64,000 nucleotides of DNA from Pomacea canaliculata (GCF_003073045.1 NC_037590.1:32372327-32436326); one strand, 5' to 3'. Shown: positions 43,243 through 55,985, counted from the first letter of the stretch. The notes: generated from the letters alone by a model not told the origin. A program made the numbers and translations.

Positions 43243-45029
43243 TATTCTCTTAGTGGTACTAAGGTCTTATGGATGCAATTTTAATGGAGTAGACAAGAAC
43301 TCAATGAGTGACTGACTCCACGATAATGAGATTTAAAAATATGCAAACTAGAAAAATCTGTAAATGTATGAGGTTGGATAGGAGTAAGAACTAGGCGGAT
43401 GGCAAGGGAGTGGAAGATGTTCTGAAGGGAACAAGATGGAATTTGGGCGGCAGAAAGGATTAAATTTTTTTAATACAGTTTGCGGGCCATGATGATAATG
43501 TATCATAATATTGAATGTGAATCTCGTGACGATTTCGTATGTTACTCGAGAGCCTGTTATGTCCCCAAGAGGAAGACAAGTGGTAAAATGTAACGAAATT
43601 GTAATATTGTGTTATCTCCCTTTCTTTAGAATCATGGAGTGCATCTCTGATTTCTTGCCAACACGTATGCACGCACACACATACACGCACATGCACACGC
43701 ACACACATTCCTCCTACTCTCTCCCAGACCGTCAGCTTCTCTATTCACTTTATCTTTCCTTTCTCTTCCTTTCTCTCCATCTCTATAGTAAACTTGGAAT
43801 GAATCGCATTCCTTGACATTACATCAATGTAGTGATAAACCTTGCAGACACACTTTCTGTTGTGACCATAGTGACCAGCTAAGTCTTCGCACTCCTTAGT
43901 CTTGGTGGTACGCTGTAGCGAACGGACCGGCCAAACATTCCGCCAACCAAAACACGGCATCCTCACGTTGACTAACGATTTGTGTTGAGAAAGAGGTCTT
44001 GCGATACTGTTGGGAAGTGGTTGCATCCTTTTGTATACCTGCCTTCACTTCATCAGTATTTTAACTGGATGTCTGGTTTGCCTTTCTTCAAGACTACGTA
44101 AAATCTGTGTGTGTGAACGCGCGCATGCTCGTGAGTTGGAATTCGTGCTGAAGGTACGGATATTGCAGAGCGTGGGGATGTCTAAGATATGTGAACAAGC
44201 TCAAAAGTAAATGTTGAGAGAGCTGTGTAGAGACACTGAAGTGGGATGTGAGCACCACACCTAAGGTGCGCATGCGCTATCAAGCTCAGCTTCATTAGCC
44301 GGATGTCTAAGATCAACTCCATCACGTGCGCTGCTCACGGGCGGTGTGTAAGAGCTGCACGAAGAAGTTCAGAAATGCACTTCTCGTCCTGAAATCTCCA
44401 AAGTTTGAACAAACATAAAAGCCGAGCCTGCAGCTGCAGCCTGAGAGGTAGCAGGGTCAGAGGGTGCTAATGGAGGGGGGGGGGTCTCTGATCAGCAACA
44501 ACTCTTCGAACGTTTATGCGCAGATTGAAGACAGTTACATAGACCTAAAATGTCTGTGGTCTGTATTGTGTCTGTATTGCTCCCCCAGCGCCTTATCTAC
44601 TAAATATTGACAGTGTTATCTGACAGTGTTATCCGTTATGACCAGCTTCCATATGGAAACATATTTTTTTCACTGAAACTTGACAAAGTCTGTGTGAAAC
44701 AAAATGTCAGACTAGTTCTAGATCACACGCTTCGTTTCACTTGGCGGAAAAGACCTTCGTGAAGACCTTTCCTTCCCTCACCATCTTCGCTGGACCCGTG
44801 ATGACATTGCGTGGGCATGTTTAGTTGTTTGTCCCAAATAACTAAGACCATGGGTGGCCAAGAATTAGTCGGGGACGTCGATGTGAGCAGCATCCAATGT
44901 CCAGTACCTGCAAGACTATCTTGACCTCAGGTGTATCATACTGACCATCATGCAAACAAACATGGTTTTCTCTATTTTCCTCAGACATGGGAGGGGAGGC
45001 GGTGGGGCTGGGTTTTATGATCACCTTCT
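43243..45029. other. Intergenic, no gene recognised
   Basis: Contains CA-rich patches (43670-43708) and a G run at 44476-44486. No supported exon. Confidence 0.4.
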
Positions 45030-45242
45030 GTTGTATGGGTAACCTGATAATAAGGGGTAATCTGGTAATGGAAAGATAAACCTTTTAAAGAGTAGCCTAT
45101 GTGTAGTAGTAGGAGAAATCTGCTAAAGAATAAGAAATATGTTAATGAAAAAAGTAGTCTACTGATGGAGTGAGTAATCTGGTAGTGACATCAGTAATCT
45201 GGCAATAAAAGAAGTAATTTGATAATGTGAGGATGAATTTAA
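45030..45242. repeat. Degenerate about 20-bp minisatellite
   Basis: Units of the form 'agtaatctggtaatgnnannn' recur with roughly 20-bp spacing, clearest at 45165-45235 and more decayed upstream. Confidence 0.7.
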
Positions 45243-45880
45243 TGTGACTAGTGGTAGATTGAATGTCAGAGTTATATTAAAGGTCAGAAGAGTGCATGTA
45301 GGCAAGAAACAAAAGCCTGCAAGCATTCACCCGTGCTCCGCCGTTGTGGATAGCAGGACAAGTGGAAACAAAGGTATAAAGAGCCAAAGCGAGTGGAAAC
45401 ATGTTTGGTCACCAGGAGGAAAAAAAAATGGCAATTTAGGAGTGGAATGATTTCACTACAACGGAAGGAGTAACATTTGTTCTGAAAATCTAACCGTGAC
45501 AAGCATCGTTCATCGTGAGTGATTCAGACAATTTCTCTCTCTGTCGCACCATCTCTCTTTCTATTACATGCAGGTTTATACTATAGCATGCATGCATGTA
45601 CACGCGCTCGCACACGCACACACAAGCACAAACACATATGTATATATACGAGCATGCAGAACGGACTCGTATCGATCAGGTATGTACACGCAGATCCAAT
45701 CACATACACACATGCATTCACACAGTCCTCCTCAAACACAACAAAAATTGATCGTTAACACACGCAAATGCTTAAATGTTAAAACAAGCACGTGCACACA
45801 CACACACACACTTGGATGTGAGAGAGAGAGGGAGGAAACGAGGCCGGTCAGTGACTGATTTCCGCAGCTGCTTGGCCGGC
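45243..45880. other. Intergenic with CA/GT microsatellite patches
   Basis: CA-rich tracts at about 45600-45640 and 45794-45811 and a GA run at 45821-45832. No exon supported. Confidence 0.5.
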
Positions 45881-48800
45881 ATTGTGTGGGCTGTACGACC
45901 AGGGAGAAACTTCAGTAACACGCTGCTGCTGAAGCCATTCCTTCTCGTCCTCCTCATCCCGCTGCTGCAGCCGCTGCTTTGACAACCGCCACCGCCATCA
46001 GCGGCAAGCAGCGAGAACCCGACCTTCGGTGCACTTTCCGCCGGCCAGGCCTCTCGCGCTGTGACGTCACACCTCCGGCCGTCGAGCCCCCCGGCCTGTG
46101 ACGTCACAGCTGGAAACTAAGCAGCGGGTACAAGACGCCTCTGCCTCTCGCCGCCTCCTCCTCCTCCCTACTCACTCCTTTCCCCCCCCCTATCAAATCT
46201 TTCCGCCGACTTGCCACCCCCGCATCACAGTCCAGCTCACCTCTCTCCCCCTCCCACACACCAGCATCACCCCGTCCATCCCTAAGCCTCGCGTTCGAGC
46301 AGCTTGACCCAATCTGAGTTCGATTAAAATTAAGAATCTTGCGAATACTATAGCATCGGCCTCCTTGGCGAATGTAGGCGCCATTCATCTCCTTTAACGA
46401 AGCTGCCTGTGCCGCTGGAAATTAAAGTATGAACTAACCGGCGAAATGCTTTTAAATTCTAGCAGAGAGTGGATTGAGGGGAGGAAGGGTGGAGAACATG
46501 AGTGGGTGGGAGGGAGAGAGAGTGTGAGTAGGTGAGGGAGAGGGAGAGTGGGGTGGTGGTGGTGAGAGGTGACAATATGACCACCGGTGGGCTGGCGAGA
46601 CACAGAGAAGGGGAGGAAAAGGGAATCCTTTAGTTCGATTGACAAGTAACGGTGAAATATATTATCCCGCGTGCACTGCCACTGTCTTTGCCGCTCGACG
46701 CGCAGGCGCGCGAGGGATCGATAGCACATATATAGAAAATACTTCAATATTGCAGCCGCGTCCATCTTGGGGGCTCCTCGCAGTGCAAAGAGACCACGAC
46801 ACGAGGCCTGGCCTGACCACCGGCTGCACGCGCGCGAACACACGCACGCACACAGGAATACGCACGAATAAAACCACACACACACAAACTATACACACAT
46901 AAACACGAATAAACACGCACGCACACATGTAAGCAAACACACTGATGCATGTACCTACACACATACAAACACACAAGTACATGGGTGAGCGTTTCATCTC
47001 AAGCACGGGAATATGCACTGACATAGAAAAAGGTTGAATCGAGAGAAGGACAAGAGGACGAACTTGTGTTTTTAAGGTCAATTCGATGACACATGACACA
47101 GAATGGATGTGACAATCACTGGCTACGTAATGTCATAGCAGGAAAACTGGATCAGCGTGAATACTGATGGTAGTGGCTGGGGAGGGTAGAGATTGGGGTG
47201 GAGGGCGCTACGTTTAAGGTAAATAGAAATTGAATTAAATGTATAATCATCGTTTTCATCGTGGTGATCATCATCATTATCATCATATTTACCTTCGCTG
47301 ACAGTCAGGTGACACTGTGAACCGATAAACAGACAAACGAGACTCAAAGCGAGGTATCTTTGGTTCGTTTTTCGTTTTACATACCCCATCCCCCCTGTTA
47401 AGAAAAATAGGTCTTGCCAATACGGCGACCCCGGCGAAAGCTTGAGAGAGAGAGAGAGGCAGTCTGTATTTGCATTTTTCCGGCATTGAACAGTCGGCCG
47501 GTGCCCGCAGGAGCCTGCAAGCTGCCCGCTCGCTGTTCTGTCTGTAGGCTGTGCTCCATGCTACCAGGGGAGACCATCGTGCCGAAGTGAGCAGCAAAGC
47601 AGCAGCAACAAGAATGCTGCAGCCCGGATGACTTCTCAGACTCCGGTCACGGAGAAAGAGAAAGAGAGAGAAAGCCAAAACACCTTACAGACAGCGCGAG
47701 TGAGAGCGAAAAAAGAGAGGAAAAAAAGGGAGGAGACAGGAAAAAAAATCGTGGCCCTCACCCACCATCACCATCACCACCTACTACTACCACCACCACC
47801 ACCACCACCACCACACAACCCTCCCGGTTGGAGGGCAGGAGTGTGCCCGGAGGTTTGGGGCCAAACTGATTCAAAATGGCGATATCGTTGGTGCTGGTCG
47901 ATCGCCGCTGCAGCCAGCAGTCAGAGTAAAAGCAGCAGTTTTAACAGCAGCTCGCTCATCGATATTAACGCGTACCTCGCCGAGGCCGCCTTTGCTGGTG
48001 CTGCTGCTGCTGCTGCGCTGCTGGCCTGCATCCCTTCGTCTGCTAGCACGCAGGCAACGGTACCAACATCGCCGACAGCCTACAGGGCTCGTGCTGCAGC
48101 TTCCGCTGTTGTTGTTGTCGTCGTCGTTGTTGTTGTTTTGTTATCACGACTACCACGCTACTACTTGCTCGTGCCTACGACGACTACTACTATCAGTGTT
48201 TGAACAACTGGGAAAGTTTCCTCACAAAGTGAACAAACAAGCAGCTTTTCGGATACCGCCATACTCCCGTCGTCGTATTTACTGTTGGGAGACGTCTCTC
48301 TCGGTGCAGCTGCATCTTCCCACCTCCTCTCATCATCGCCACCCTGTATCTACCCCTCCCTACCCACGTCGTCGTTGCTGCTTCGCCCCTTGTGTCTGGC
48401 CAGTGCTGTAACTCTACCGCTGTAACCACCATACTGCACTTCTGTTGCTGCGTTGTGCTGTAGCTGCATCCGTGCCGTGCCGTGTTGTGCTGTGACGTGC
48501 TGGCTAGCGAGCCAGCAATCTGTCACCGTTAAGGTCTGCGAGGGAACATCGTTCGTTTTCTGGGATGTGCCGGGAGACCCACAGAAAGGAGGAGACAACT
48601 GCCAGACGTCGGTCAGTACGTGAGTAAAAAAAAAAAGAAAGAGACTGCCTCTACCTGGAAAAATACGAACGACACACACACGCACACACGCGCGCGCGCA
48701 TCGTGGGGCGTGCGTGCGTGCGTGTGTATGTGTGCGTGTGTGTACGTGCTGCATGCGTGCGTGTGGTGGGAGGTTGGGTAAGAACGAGAGAGTGAGAGAG

Positions 48801-48966
48801 AGTCGCAGACCTCGGGAGGATTAAAAGGAAATCATTGAAAGACGACCGACGGTTTGGTTTCACGCAGTGGAGGCGGGTATGGTAGTGTGTCCAGGAGACC
48901 AGGACATCTCCACTGGAATCCCCCGTTCTCGCCCCTGCTGTTGTCATCACCGTCGTCGTTGTCGTC
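45881..48966 (+). promoter_or_regulatory. GC-rich putative promoter/5' leader of the Cache receptor gene
   Basis: GC and CpG content is visibly higher than in the rest of the window, with two full CRE palindromes near 46.1 kb and several trinucleotide repeats: (CAC)n at 47760-47813, (CTG)n near 48000, and (GTT/GTC)n at 48108-48135. Open frames are low-complexity Pro/His/Ala runs and shift with the repeats. An in-frame TAG just upstream of 48967 closes the main frame. The transcription start and any non-coding 5' exons were not determined. Confidence 0.45.
46062..46106. promoter_or_regulatory. Pair of full CRE palindromes
   Basis: TGACGTCA occurs at 46062-46069 and again at 46099-46106, each inside a longer shared context (ctgtgacgtcaca). 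The two blocks are bracketed by inverted CCGGCC/GGCCGG sequence. Full CRE sites are classical targets of CREB/ATF. Confidence 0.6.
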
Positions 48967-49898
48967 ATGAAGACACCGGTGGGGACCAACAGCGCCTGCT
49001 GGTTCTGTGCGGTGCTGGACATTTTGTCGGCCCTGTCCTTGCCCCACCCCCCAACCCCGAGGGAGGAGGGGACTGTGCTCTGGAGGGAGAGCAGGAGGTT
49101 GGCAGCGGCCAGACCGGAGCGGCGGAGGGACGCGGACAGGCGGCGCTACGGTCGCTCGTTGGGGCCGGTGCACCACTCTGAAAGGCGTTTCGCCCTCTAC
49201 CAGGGTCCGCACGCCGAGGACGGTGACCTGGAGGCCAGCCGGGCCCTGGCCTTCATCGACAGGTACCAGCGCGACCCAACCCCCAACTGTTCGCGTGAGA
49301 GCATCTACATCGGAGACTACACCTTCCGGTCCGAGTACTTCTACACCCCGTTCGGCGAGCAGGTGGCCAAAGCTGTGCAGCTCGCCAACGTGCTCAACAG
49401 CCTCTTCATGTACAGCTACCGCTCCGACGACCTGTACAAGAACGTCACCTTCTTTGCCCTGACCCAGACTCTGGTGGAGGATGACCCCAAGGTGAAAGGT
49501 TGCGGCATCGCGTTTCGCGCAGGTCAGTACCCGCTGTACCCGAACGACAGCAAGTCCTACTTCTTCCCCTACTCGTACCGTGCCGACGGCGGCACGACCG
49601 TGGTGTCCGACCTCACCAAGCTCTACAGCCCCTTCCAGATGCCGTGGTTTACCTACCACAAGGACCGCTTCAGCAGCAGCTCCGCCGGCACCTACAAGCA
49701 CGCGAGGACCGTCTTCACTAACTTCAGCGATGTGGGCAAGCTTTCTAACATTCAGCATCAGTGGAACGTGTCCATTCGTGTCTTCGACAAAGACGGATAC
49801 TGGGGGCGGCCCTACTACGACTGTCTCCTCAATACTTGGATACTTCAGTTCTCGGTTCCCTTCTTTGGACTCAACTCCAACGGTCATGTTGTCTTCAA
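48967..49898 (+). CDS. First coding exon of a Cache-domain receptor, possibly GPR158/GPR179 family (partial)
   Basis: An open exon of 932 bp ends at a GTAAGT donor (phase 2). The chosen ATG is the only one after an upstream in-frame TAG. The N-terminus has a weakly hydrophobic stretch that could be a signal peptide, then a basic Arg-rich region. From about residue 100 the sequence is well ordered, with potential N-glycosylation sites (NCS, NVT, NDS, NFS, NVS). It ends with GYWGRPYYDC, WILQFSVPFFG and NSNGHVVFK, the usual close of an extracellular Cache sensor (strand, P-F, small turn, then G-V in the next exon). Metazoan GPR158/GPR179-type class C receptors have such a ligand-binding Cache domain before an EGF-like stalk and seven helices; those parts would lie beyond the window. 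Family assignment is moderate. Long frames on the opposite strand are shadows. Confidence 0.65.
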
Positions 49899-52794
49899 GT
49901 AAGTACAAGCTGTTAACATTGTTTGTTGTCGTTGATTGTTTTCAATATTTTTTCTCAGCTTTTGACCAGTCAGGTCCTGCGCGTGCAATTTTCTGTTTCG
50001 TCAGCCGATGACCGAAGTTGTCTTTCCGGTGAATACACAAATCGAGAAAAACAAAGATATGTTGACCACAAGATGAAAGTAGGTAGTTGTAAAGTCGAGA
50101 GAAAAATCTAGCAGACATGGTTCTTGTTACTCATGAGTAGCATATTATCTACATGTAGAATGCTCTCGATTTCTTACTGCAACCGTAAATGCTCCTACTT
50201 AAGGATATTGCAGTAGTGTAATGAGTCGTGCAGGCATCCACCGAAGAAGACAAAAGTTGTTTTAAGTTGCTTTATTCAGCACAACCTAAAGTCAACTCTG
50301 TTTACTCGTATTTGTCTTTTGTCTGAGACCAAATTTGTCCTCTGATGATATTCTGACAGTAAATGCAAATATACAAACAACTTTATGATGGCGAGTCGAC
50401 AAACAAGCTAAATAGTGACGAGTGACAACAAAAACTATGAGTAGATATTGATGCACGTCACAAACTTTATGTTGATGATTATTACTCAGTACACAAAATG
50501 TCGTCTGGTGTAATCTGTACCCTGACAAGATTCTGTATATACTGGCATACCTGGCACCGAACACTTTAGCCAGTGAACTGAATACTGTTTACCAATATCA
50601 CTGACTTCAGAGATAGCAGTTGTTCAGTCTGTGCAGCTTCTGTCGGTGACGTACTTACTGGTGACCAGCTGCGGACGTCACCAAGTCTCACGTTATCTCG
50701 CTTTTCACGTTTTTTCACTGTGATGTCACCCTCGACAGATTTAAAGAACCGTAATACCAAGAACCGTTTTGTTTTATTCTGTAATGGAGGACATGGCAGG
50801 TATTGCGAGGTTATGAAGGTCACATTGTAAGTTTTACTGTTTCGTCTCTGATTCACCCTTCAGGTGGTGACGACCGTTGTGAAGTACTTGATGTGATATC
50901 AGTGTCGCATAAAACCAACAAGAATCCAAGATTTCAGGAGAATTCACATAAAGGCACTCTGGGATGTTGACACCAAAGAATGAGTGACTGTGACACAATG
51001 AGTTTCACTCCGAGAAGATCCAAGCAGGCCACATCTTAGGGTTGGCGGTGGGAAGTACTGTGCTGTCCATGAGGTTGCCTAACCTTTGATCCTTGCAGCT
51101 CCAAAGCAACTATGAGAGGGTAGCTATAAACTAAACAAAAGACTTTGGTGTGAAGGTCTACAACAGTCCAAACTTTTTTTTTCAAATCCATGGGTTGTAC
51201 TCAGTTAAATAGTTTTCCAGAATTTGACTAAACAACTCATTCTCGAGATACAAGGCAAGCATGACCAAGTACCGAAAGTCATTAAAACTTTGTATAACGA
51301 TGTTTGTAGGCTTTAGTGTATCGAAAACTAGAGAAAGGGAGAGGAAGGTGTCCTTTCTTGCAAGGAAATTATCATGTGCTGATCTCCGAAAAATATTGCG
51401 CTCTAGTAGGTCTTGACAGTTTTCTGAGTTCTGCATCCTTTGAAAATCCCGAGTTCTTCTGATCCACGGTTGTCTTGCAGGCACATCCAGTCCCTTCATT
51501 AAAAGGCAAACGCGCGTGAGATAAGTAACGAGTGTGTTCGTGATGAACGGTCACAATCTATGTTCATTTCCACTGTTCACGGAAATGTGCTGTTGAAATA
51601 TATTCATGGTATGTATTTGTGGCGCACGTTCATGACATTTTGCAACCTTGCAGAACCTTATTTCAGGATCAAAATAAAAATCGAACAGTGAAATATGGAG
51701 CGTCGCAAAACACAAAAAAAGAAAAGAAAATTCAGTCAGAAGTTCCCGCTGACGAAGATGGCTTTAAGAAGTGAAAAGCACGTGCGTGGTTGTGAAAAGT
51801 GTGCCAGAGATACAAACTTTCTGTGCAACCCTGACAGCATTTACACATTTGTCCCTTTGCCCCAATATTGAAACTGAGTGCAAAAAAAAAAAAAAAAAAC
51901 CTTCTGGGCTTATGGAGCTACAAGATCGGGTCAGTTTATGAGGTTACCTATTCTGGTATGACATTGTGCTCGACTATCACCCGTTGCCCACCCAGCATCT
52001 GTCCAGCAGACAATGGTACCAGATTTAAGGAGGCGAAAGGTTGGACCACTATTTTGAGTGCCATTTTGACAGTCCTTTGACAGGTGCACGAAGGGGTGAC
52101 ATTATCCTTGTGACGGTTGTGTTTACACTGCTGTAGAGTTCATCTTGTAGCCTGTTCTCGTCTATCACTGGACAAATGAAATCCTTATTAAGATGTTTCA
52201 GCTAGTTGATGTGCAGGAGAAATGTCGCCATGTTGTGTTCGAAAAGAAAGGTAATGTGTACATTGGTGATGTTGGAGCGGAAGAAATGAAACTATTCAGT
52301 CAGCATGAATCGATTCCTGTAATACTAGGTCGACATTTTTCGACTAAGTAAAACGTGTTCTCTCTCTCTCTCCCTCTTTTCATGTGTTTTTATTCTTTTT
52401 TCATTTCTCTTTTCCTCTTTCACCAAGGTTGATTTGATAGTTCAATTCATCGTATTTCACTTCTCTCTCTCCCCTCTTTTCATTTCTCCGTCTCTCATTC
52501 TATTTTCCTGTTCCTCTCTCTCTCTCTTTTTCTTTTCTTGCATCAATACAGTTCGGTGCTTTTTTTTACTACCTTCCTCCACCAGACAAACACTGTCTCT
52601 GGTGCAATATGATAAAATTCGCACCTGGACATTTGTCGATGTTTTGCTTTCTGCCTGACCTTGTTCACAGATTTGCTCACTTGCTCACAAGTGCACAGAT
52701 TGATTGGCGCCCCCATTATCGTTCGTTCACTACAGGAGGTACATCTGTCATATTTTAAGTATCTCCGATAAACAAGTGCGGATTCGAGTAACCG
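49899..52794. other. Start of the receptor gene's first intron
   Basis: Follows the GTAAGT donor at 49899. No continuing exon was recognised. Contains a CT-rich zone at 52359-52530 and an 18-base A run at 51882-51899. Confidence 0.45.
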
Positions 52795-53135
52795 CTGACT
52801 AGACTAAACTCGAGTGGTGCCTTCTAAACCAGAACAAACTGGAGTATTTCGCGCCGAACCAGAACAAACAAATAATTTGAGCTGAACTAGAACAAACTCG
52901 AATAATTAGTGGCAAACCAGACTAAACTTGAACAGTTTCTGCTGAAGTAATTTCTGGTAAAACAGAGCAGACTCAAGAAGTTTCTGCTGAGCCAGACCAA
53001 ACTCGAGTAATTTATACTGAACCAGCACAAACACAGTAATTATTGGCAAACCGTAGAGGGGTGGGAGGCAGGCTTGAGCAGATTTCTGCTCAAACAGCGC
53101 AAACTCCAGAAATTTATGGTAAACCCGAGTGAGCT
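52795..53135. repeat. Degenerate about 30-bp tandem repeat
   Basis: About ten units of the form 'aaccagaacaaactcgagtaatttctgctg' follow each other with substitutions and small indels. The unit is stop-rich in most frames, so it is not protein-coding. Confidence 0.85.
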
Positions 53136-53174
53136 CTAATTCATGTCGCCTTTTGGATTAGCGTGTTTTATTTT

Positions 53175-53345
53175 TGTTTTTTTTTTGTTTGTTTGTTTGT
53201 TTGTCTGTTTTTTGTTTGTTTGTTTGTTTTTTGTTTTTTGTTGTTGTTTTTTTTGGTTGGTTGGTTGGTTTTTTGTTTGTTTTTGGGTTGGTTTTTTGTT
53301 TGTTTTTGGGTTGTTTTTTTTTTGTTTGTTTGTTTAGTTGGTTGG
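53175..53345. repeat. (TTTG)n simple repeat
   Basis: TTTG/TTGG tetranucleotide tract of about 170 bp. Predicted Phe/Cys/Val or Lys/Asn/Gln proteins here are artefacts of the repeat. Confidence 0.95.
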
Positions 53346-55835
53346 TTTCTTTGGGGGGGGGTGAGTAAATACACCGATGAAGAGGGCCACACAGCTCCAG
53401 TGGCTGTGCAATGTGAATTGCGAATCGAGCGGCCATTCGCGAACGATTGGTGAACATGAACGATAAACTGTTCCCAAGAAGAAAGCCCTGCCGATCCTTG
53501 CGATTCCCGCCAGAGCCCACACACAGTTTGCAGAAAAGCAGTGTTCATGCTGCTGCAGCTGCTTTTGCAGAATGCAAATAGCTATACAGCAGAGATGGGT
53601 CCGTCCTCTCCATACCTCCACGTCTCCATCCCACCTCCACCCCTACCTCCTCGAACAACGAGGAAGTGCTTCTGTTGGCTTCCACTTCTTCGTGTGCGAG
53701 GCGTGTCTTGTGTGACGTGTCGCATGATCGTCCAGCTTTTTTTTTCCCTCCTTGCCAGTCAGGCGATCGAACCAGCGTGGTGTCCTTGAGAGCGCCGTAG
53801 GGTTTAGCGGAGGGTTGATGGTGGGAAGAATTGGGTTGAGGGGAGGAATGAGGAAAGCGCGCAATGACTCGAGCAGCCAACGGAGTGCGGCCATGTTGAA
53901 TTGATTAGCGGCGCGAGGCCACGGGGACTGGGTGCGCGCGGAATCGATTCTTCGCACGTGAAGGTCTGTGTGCGGATTGCAAGACTACAAAACAACCGCT
54001 AAATGCTTCCTGGCTCTAAGCTCTCAACCCCCCCTCCACCCCAACATCCAAACCTCTACTCACCCGCTCACCCACTTGGTAAAGACAAGATGCTCTAACC
54101 TACTTCCTAGTCCCTGCAAAGCTTCACGACAGGTTATTCAATGCTAGTTGCGTACCTGTCGACACCCAGGGAGCCATTCTCATAAAATATCCGTATTTTC
54201 AAGTTTGTTCATCTGATAAAATCCATTTTGCTAGTCCTAGTACGGCATTCGAAGAGGGACGAGTCACCAAGGACTATCAATATTCATGTACACCCCTGAA
54301 ATCAATTTTTTTAAGCTGTTACCATACATGGGAAGGTTTGTGTCTTGGAAACGTTAATACATCCGATTTGAGAACTACATGGTATCTGTTACTGCATTCA
54401 CTTCAATCATTTGAATAAAAGCAATGCTCTCCTGTTGCTTCTATCTGCGCTCAATGGCAACAACAGTAGTTGCAATATGTTACTACAAATGCCATCAAAA
54501 TATCAGTTTTCTAGATCCATCATACTGAGCTAACTGATTTCCTTTTTTTTCCTGCTGTTCAGAAGACGATCATTCGTCAGTTTACTCACGTCCTGTGTTT
54601 GTTCGGTTAACACCGTTAGGTTAGCTCTTGTGCTAAATCCTCCCGACCACAGGAGAATAAGTTATGAGTGCAACATTGTCTGTGGTGTCGTCCTGCTGTT
54701 TATCAATCAGTGATGGCCGTTAAGGCGCTGGACCCAGAAGTGGCACCTTCACTTCCGGTTTGGGTTACCTGGAGTGTGGGACATATCCTACTTCCGGTTA
54801 GAGTCACACAGAGCCCACAGAGACCTAACCATTTCTGGATAGGTTACATAGAGACAGTGATATAACCAGAGAGCAAGATTTCCGCACATCTTGAAGATGG
54901 CAAAGAAGATTCATTTGTGTGGGTTTTTGTTTTTGTTTTTCATTATAATAAGCTTTTAGCATAACCACACACTCACGCTCACACACACGCACACAGAGAG
55001 AGAGATGCGCCCTCACGCATCCCTTTAGTGTTCTTATACCAGCTGCCAAAAACAAGTCACTGGTTCGCATTTTCTGCACCCATCACTCTCTTTTGGTTAC
55101 TGTTCTGTCTCTTTTCTTTACCCGGAGGCAGCTAGGCAGCAGCAGGTCGGCCTTCCGCAAGGAAAGTGCACGCTCTTTTCTCCGCGAACAGATAGAATTA
55201 CAGCTAAAAGCACGTGCTGCTGCTGACAGAGATAAATCTGTAATTGTGTTTCCTCTCCATATTTTATAGCGAGGATGCGCACATGCGGCGATGTTTAGCG
55301 GCCCTTCCGCCGCTTGGTTATAACCCGTGTTCATTAGCACTGACATAAAAGGGCTGCCAACATGGCGGCCAGCAGAAGGAGCCTGACGTCATCAGCTGTC
55401 ATCTTGGCACGGCAAGATCTCCACAAAATTTGATAAATGGGCCGATCGAATGTGTTTACCGTTGTTCTTGTAAAGGGTTGGCAGCTTCAGAATCCTTTCA
55501 GTCATCGCAGATGAGGGTGAGGCGTTTCAGAGACGGGGAGGGGGAAGGGGACTAGTTCTTGTTATATTTATGTGAGACACACCAGACGCTGGCGAAATGG
55601 TGTCTGCGGGCGGTGTCGCAGGCGGTTCTCAGGCGGTGTCGTGGCGGTGTCGCGTAGTTAAGGAGAATTAATGAGCAGCTGCCATCCTTCTCACTTTATA
55701 TCTATGGCTCTCTCTCTTCATATCTCTCTATGTCGACATTTCTCCGTCTATCTCAGTCTCTATATCTCCCTCTCTGTCTGTCTTTCTATCTCTGCTTTAT
55801 TTATATCTCTATCACTATGTGTCTGTCTCTTTATA
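53346..55835. other. Intronic/intergenic, no exon recognised
   Basis: Small items only: two direct copies of ACTTCCGGTT at 54751 and 54790 (ETS-type sites), and 'ggcggtgtcg' repeated at about 55609-55650. No domain-bearing frame. Confidence 0.4.
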
Positions 55836-55985
55836 GGATGGTCCTGTTGCGCAACGGTTAGCGCCTGTCAGCAATACAGTGAAGGTTGGCTGTCCTAGGT
55901 TCAGTTCTTGTCTCGAGGAAGCTGTTCTTTCTCGGCATATGGCTTTTATTTATAGGCTGGCTGCTTGCCGTGATATAGACTGATT
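55836..55985 (+). mobile_element. tRNA-derived SINE, copy 2 (plus strand)
   Basis: The head has a box A-like gttgcgcaacggttagcgcc and a box B-like ggttcagttct (55898-55908) at tRNA spacing, followed by the same tail as the copy at 19282-19421 (ends near 'cgtgatatagac'). Box B departs from the tRNA consensus, so this is a SINE and not a tRNA gene. Confidence 0.75.

Noticed and set aside
45568..46974. Several 60-160 codon frames on both strands in the GC-rich area
   Set aside because: They are low-complexity (His/Thr, Cys/Val, Ser/Pro) and mutually overlapping, with no family resemblance.
47628..48203. 191-codon plus-strand frame with His/Pro and Val/Ala runs upstream of the receptor
   Set aside because: It consists mostly of (CAC)n, (CTG)n and (GTT)n repeats without a domain; better explained as 5' leader or promoter sequence.
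48832..49908. 358-codon open frame on the minus strand
   Set aside because: It is antisense to the Cache receptor exon. The GC-rich third positions of that exon keep the opposite strand open, and the translation has no recognisable domain.
53143..53548. Phe/Cys-rich and Lys/Asn/Gln-rich open frames
   Set aside because: They are translations of the (TTTG)n simple repeat.
55836..55912. tRNA-like head with box A and box B motifs
   Set aside because: Box B departs from the tRNA consensus, no convincing acceptor stem was found, and the element has a shared non-tRNA tail in two copies; it is a SINE.
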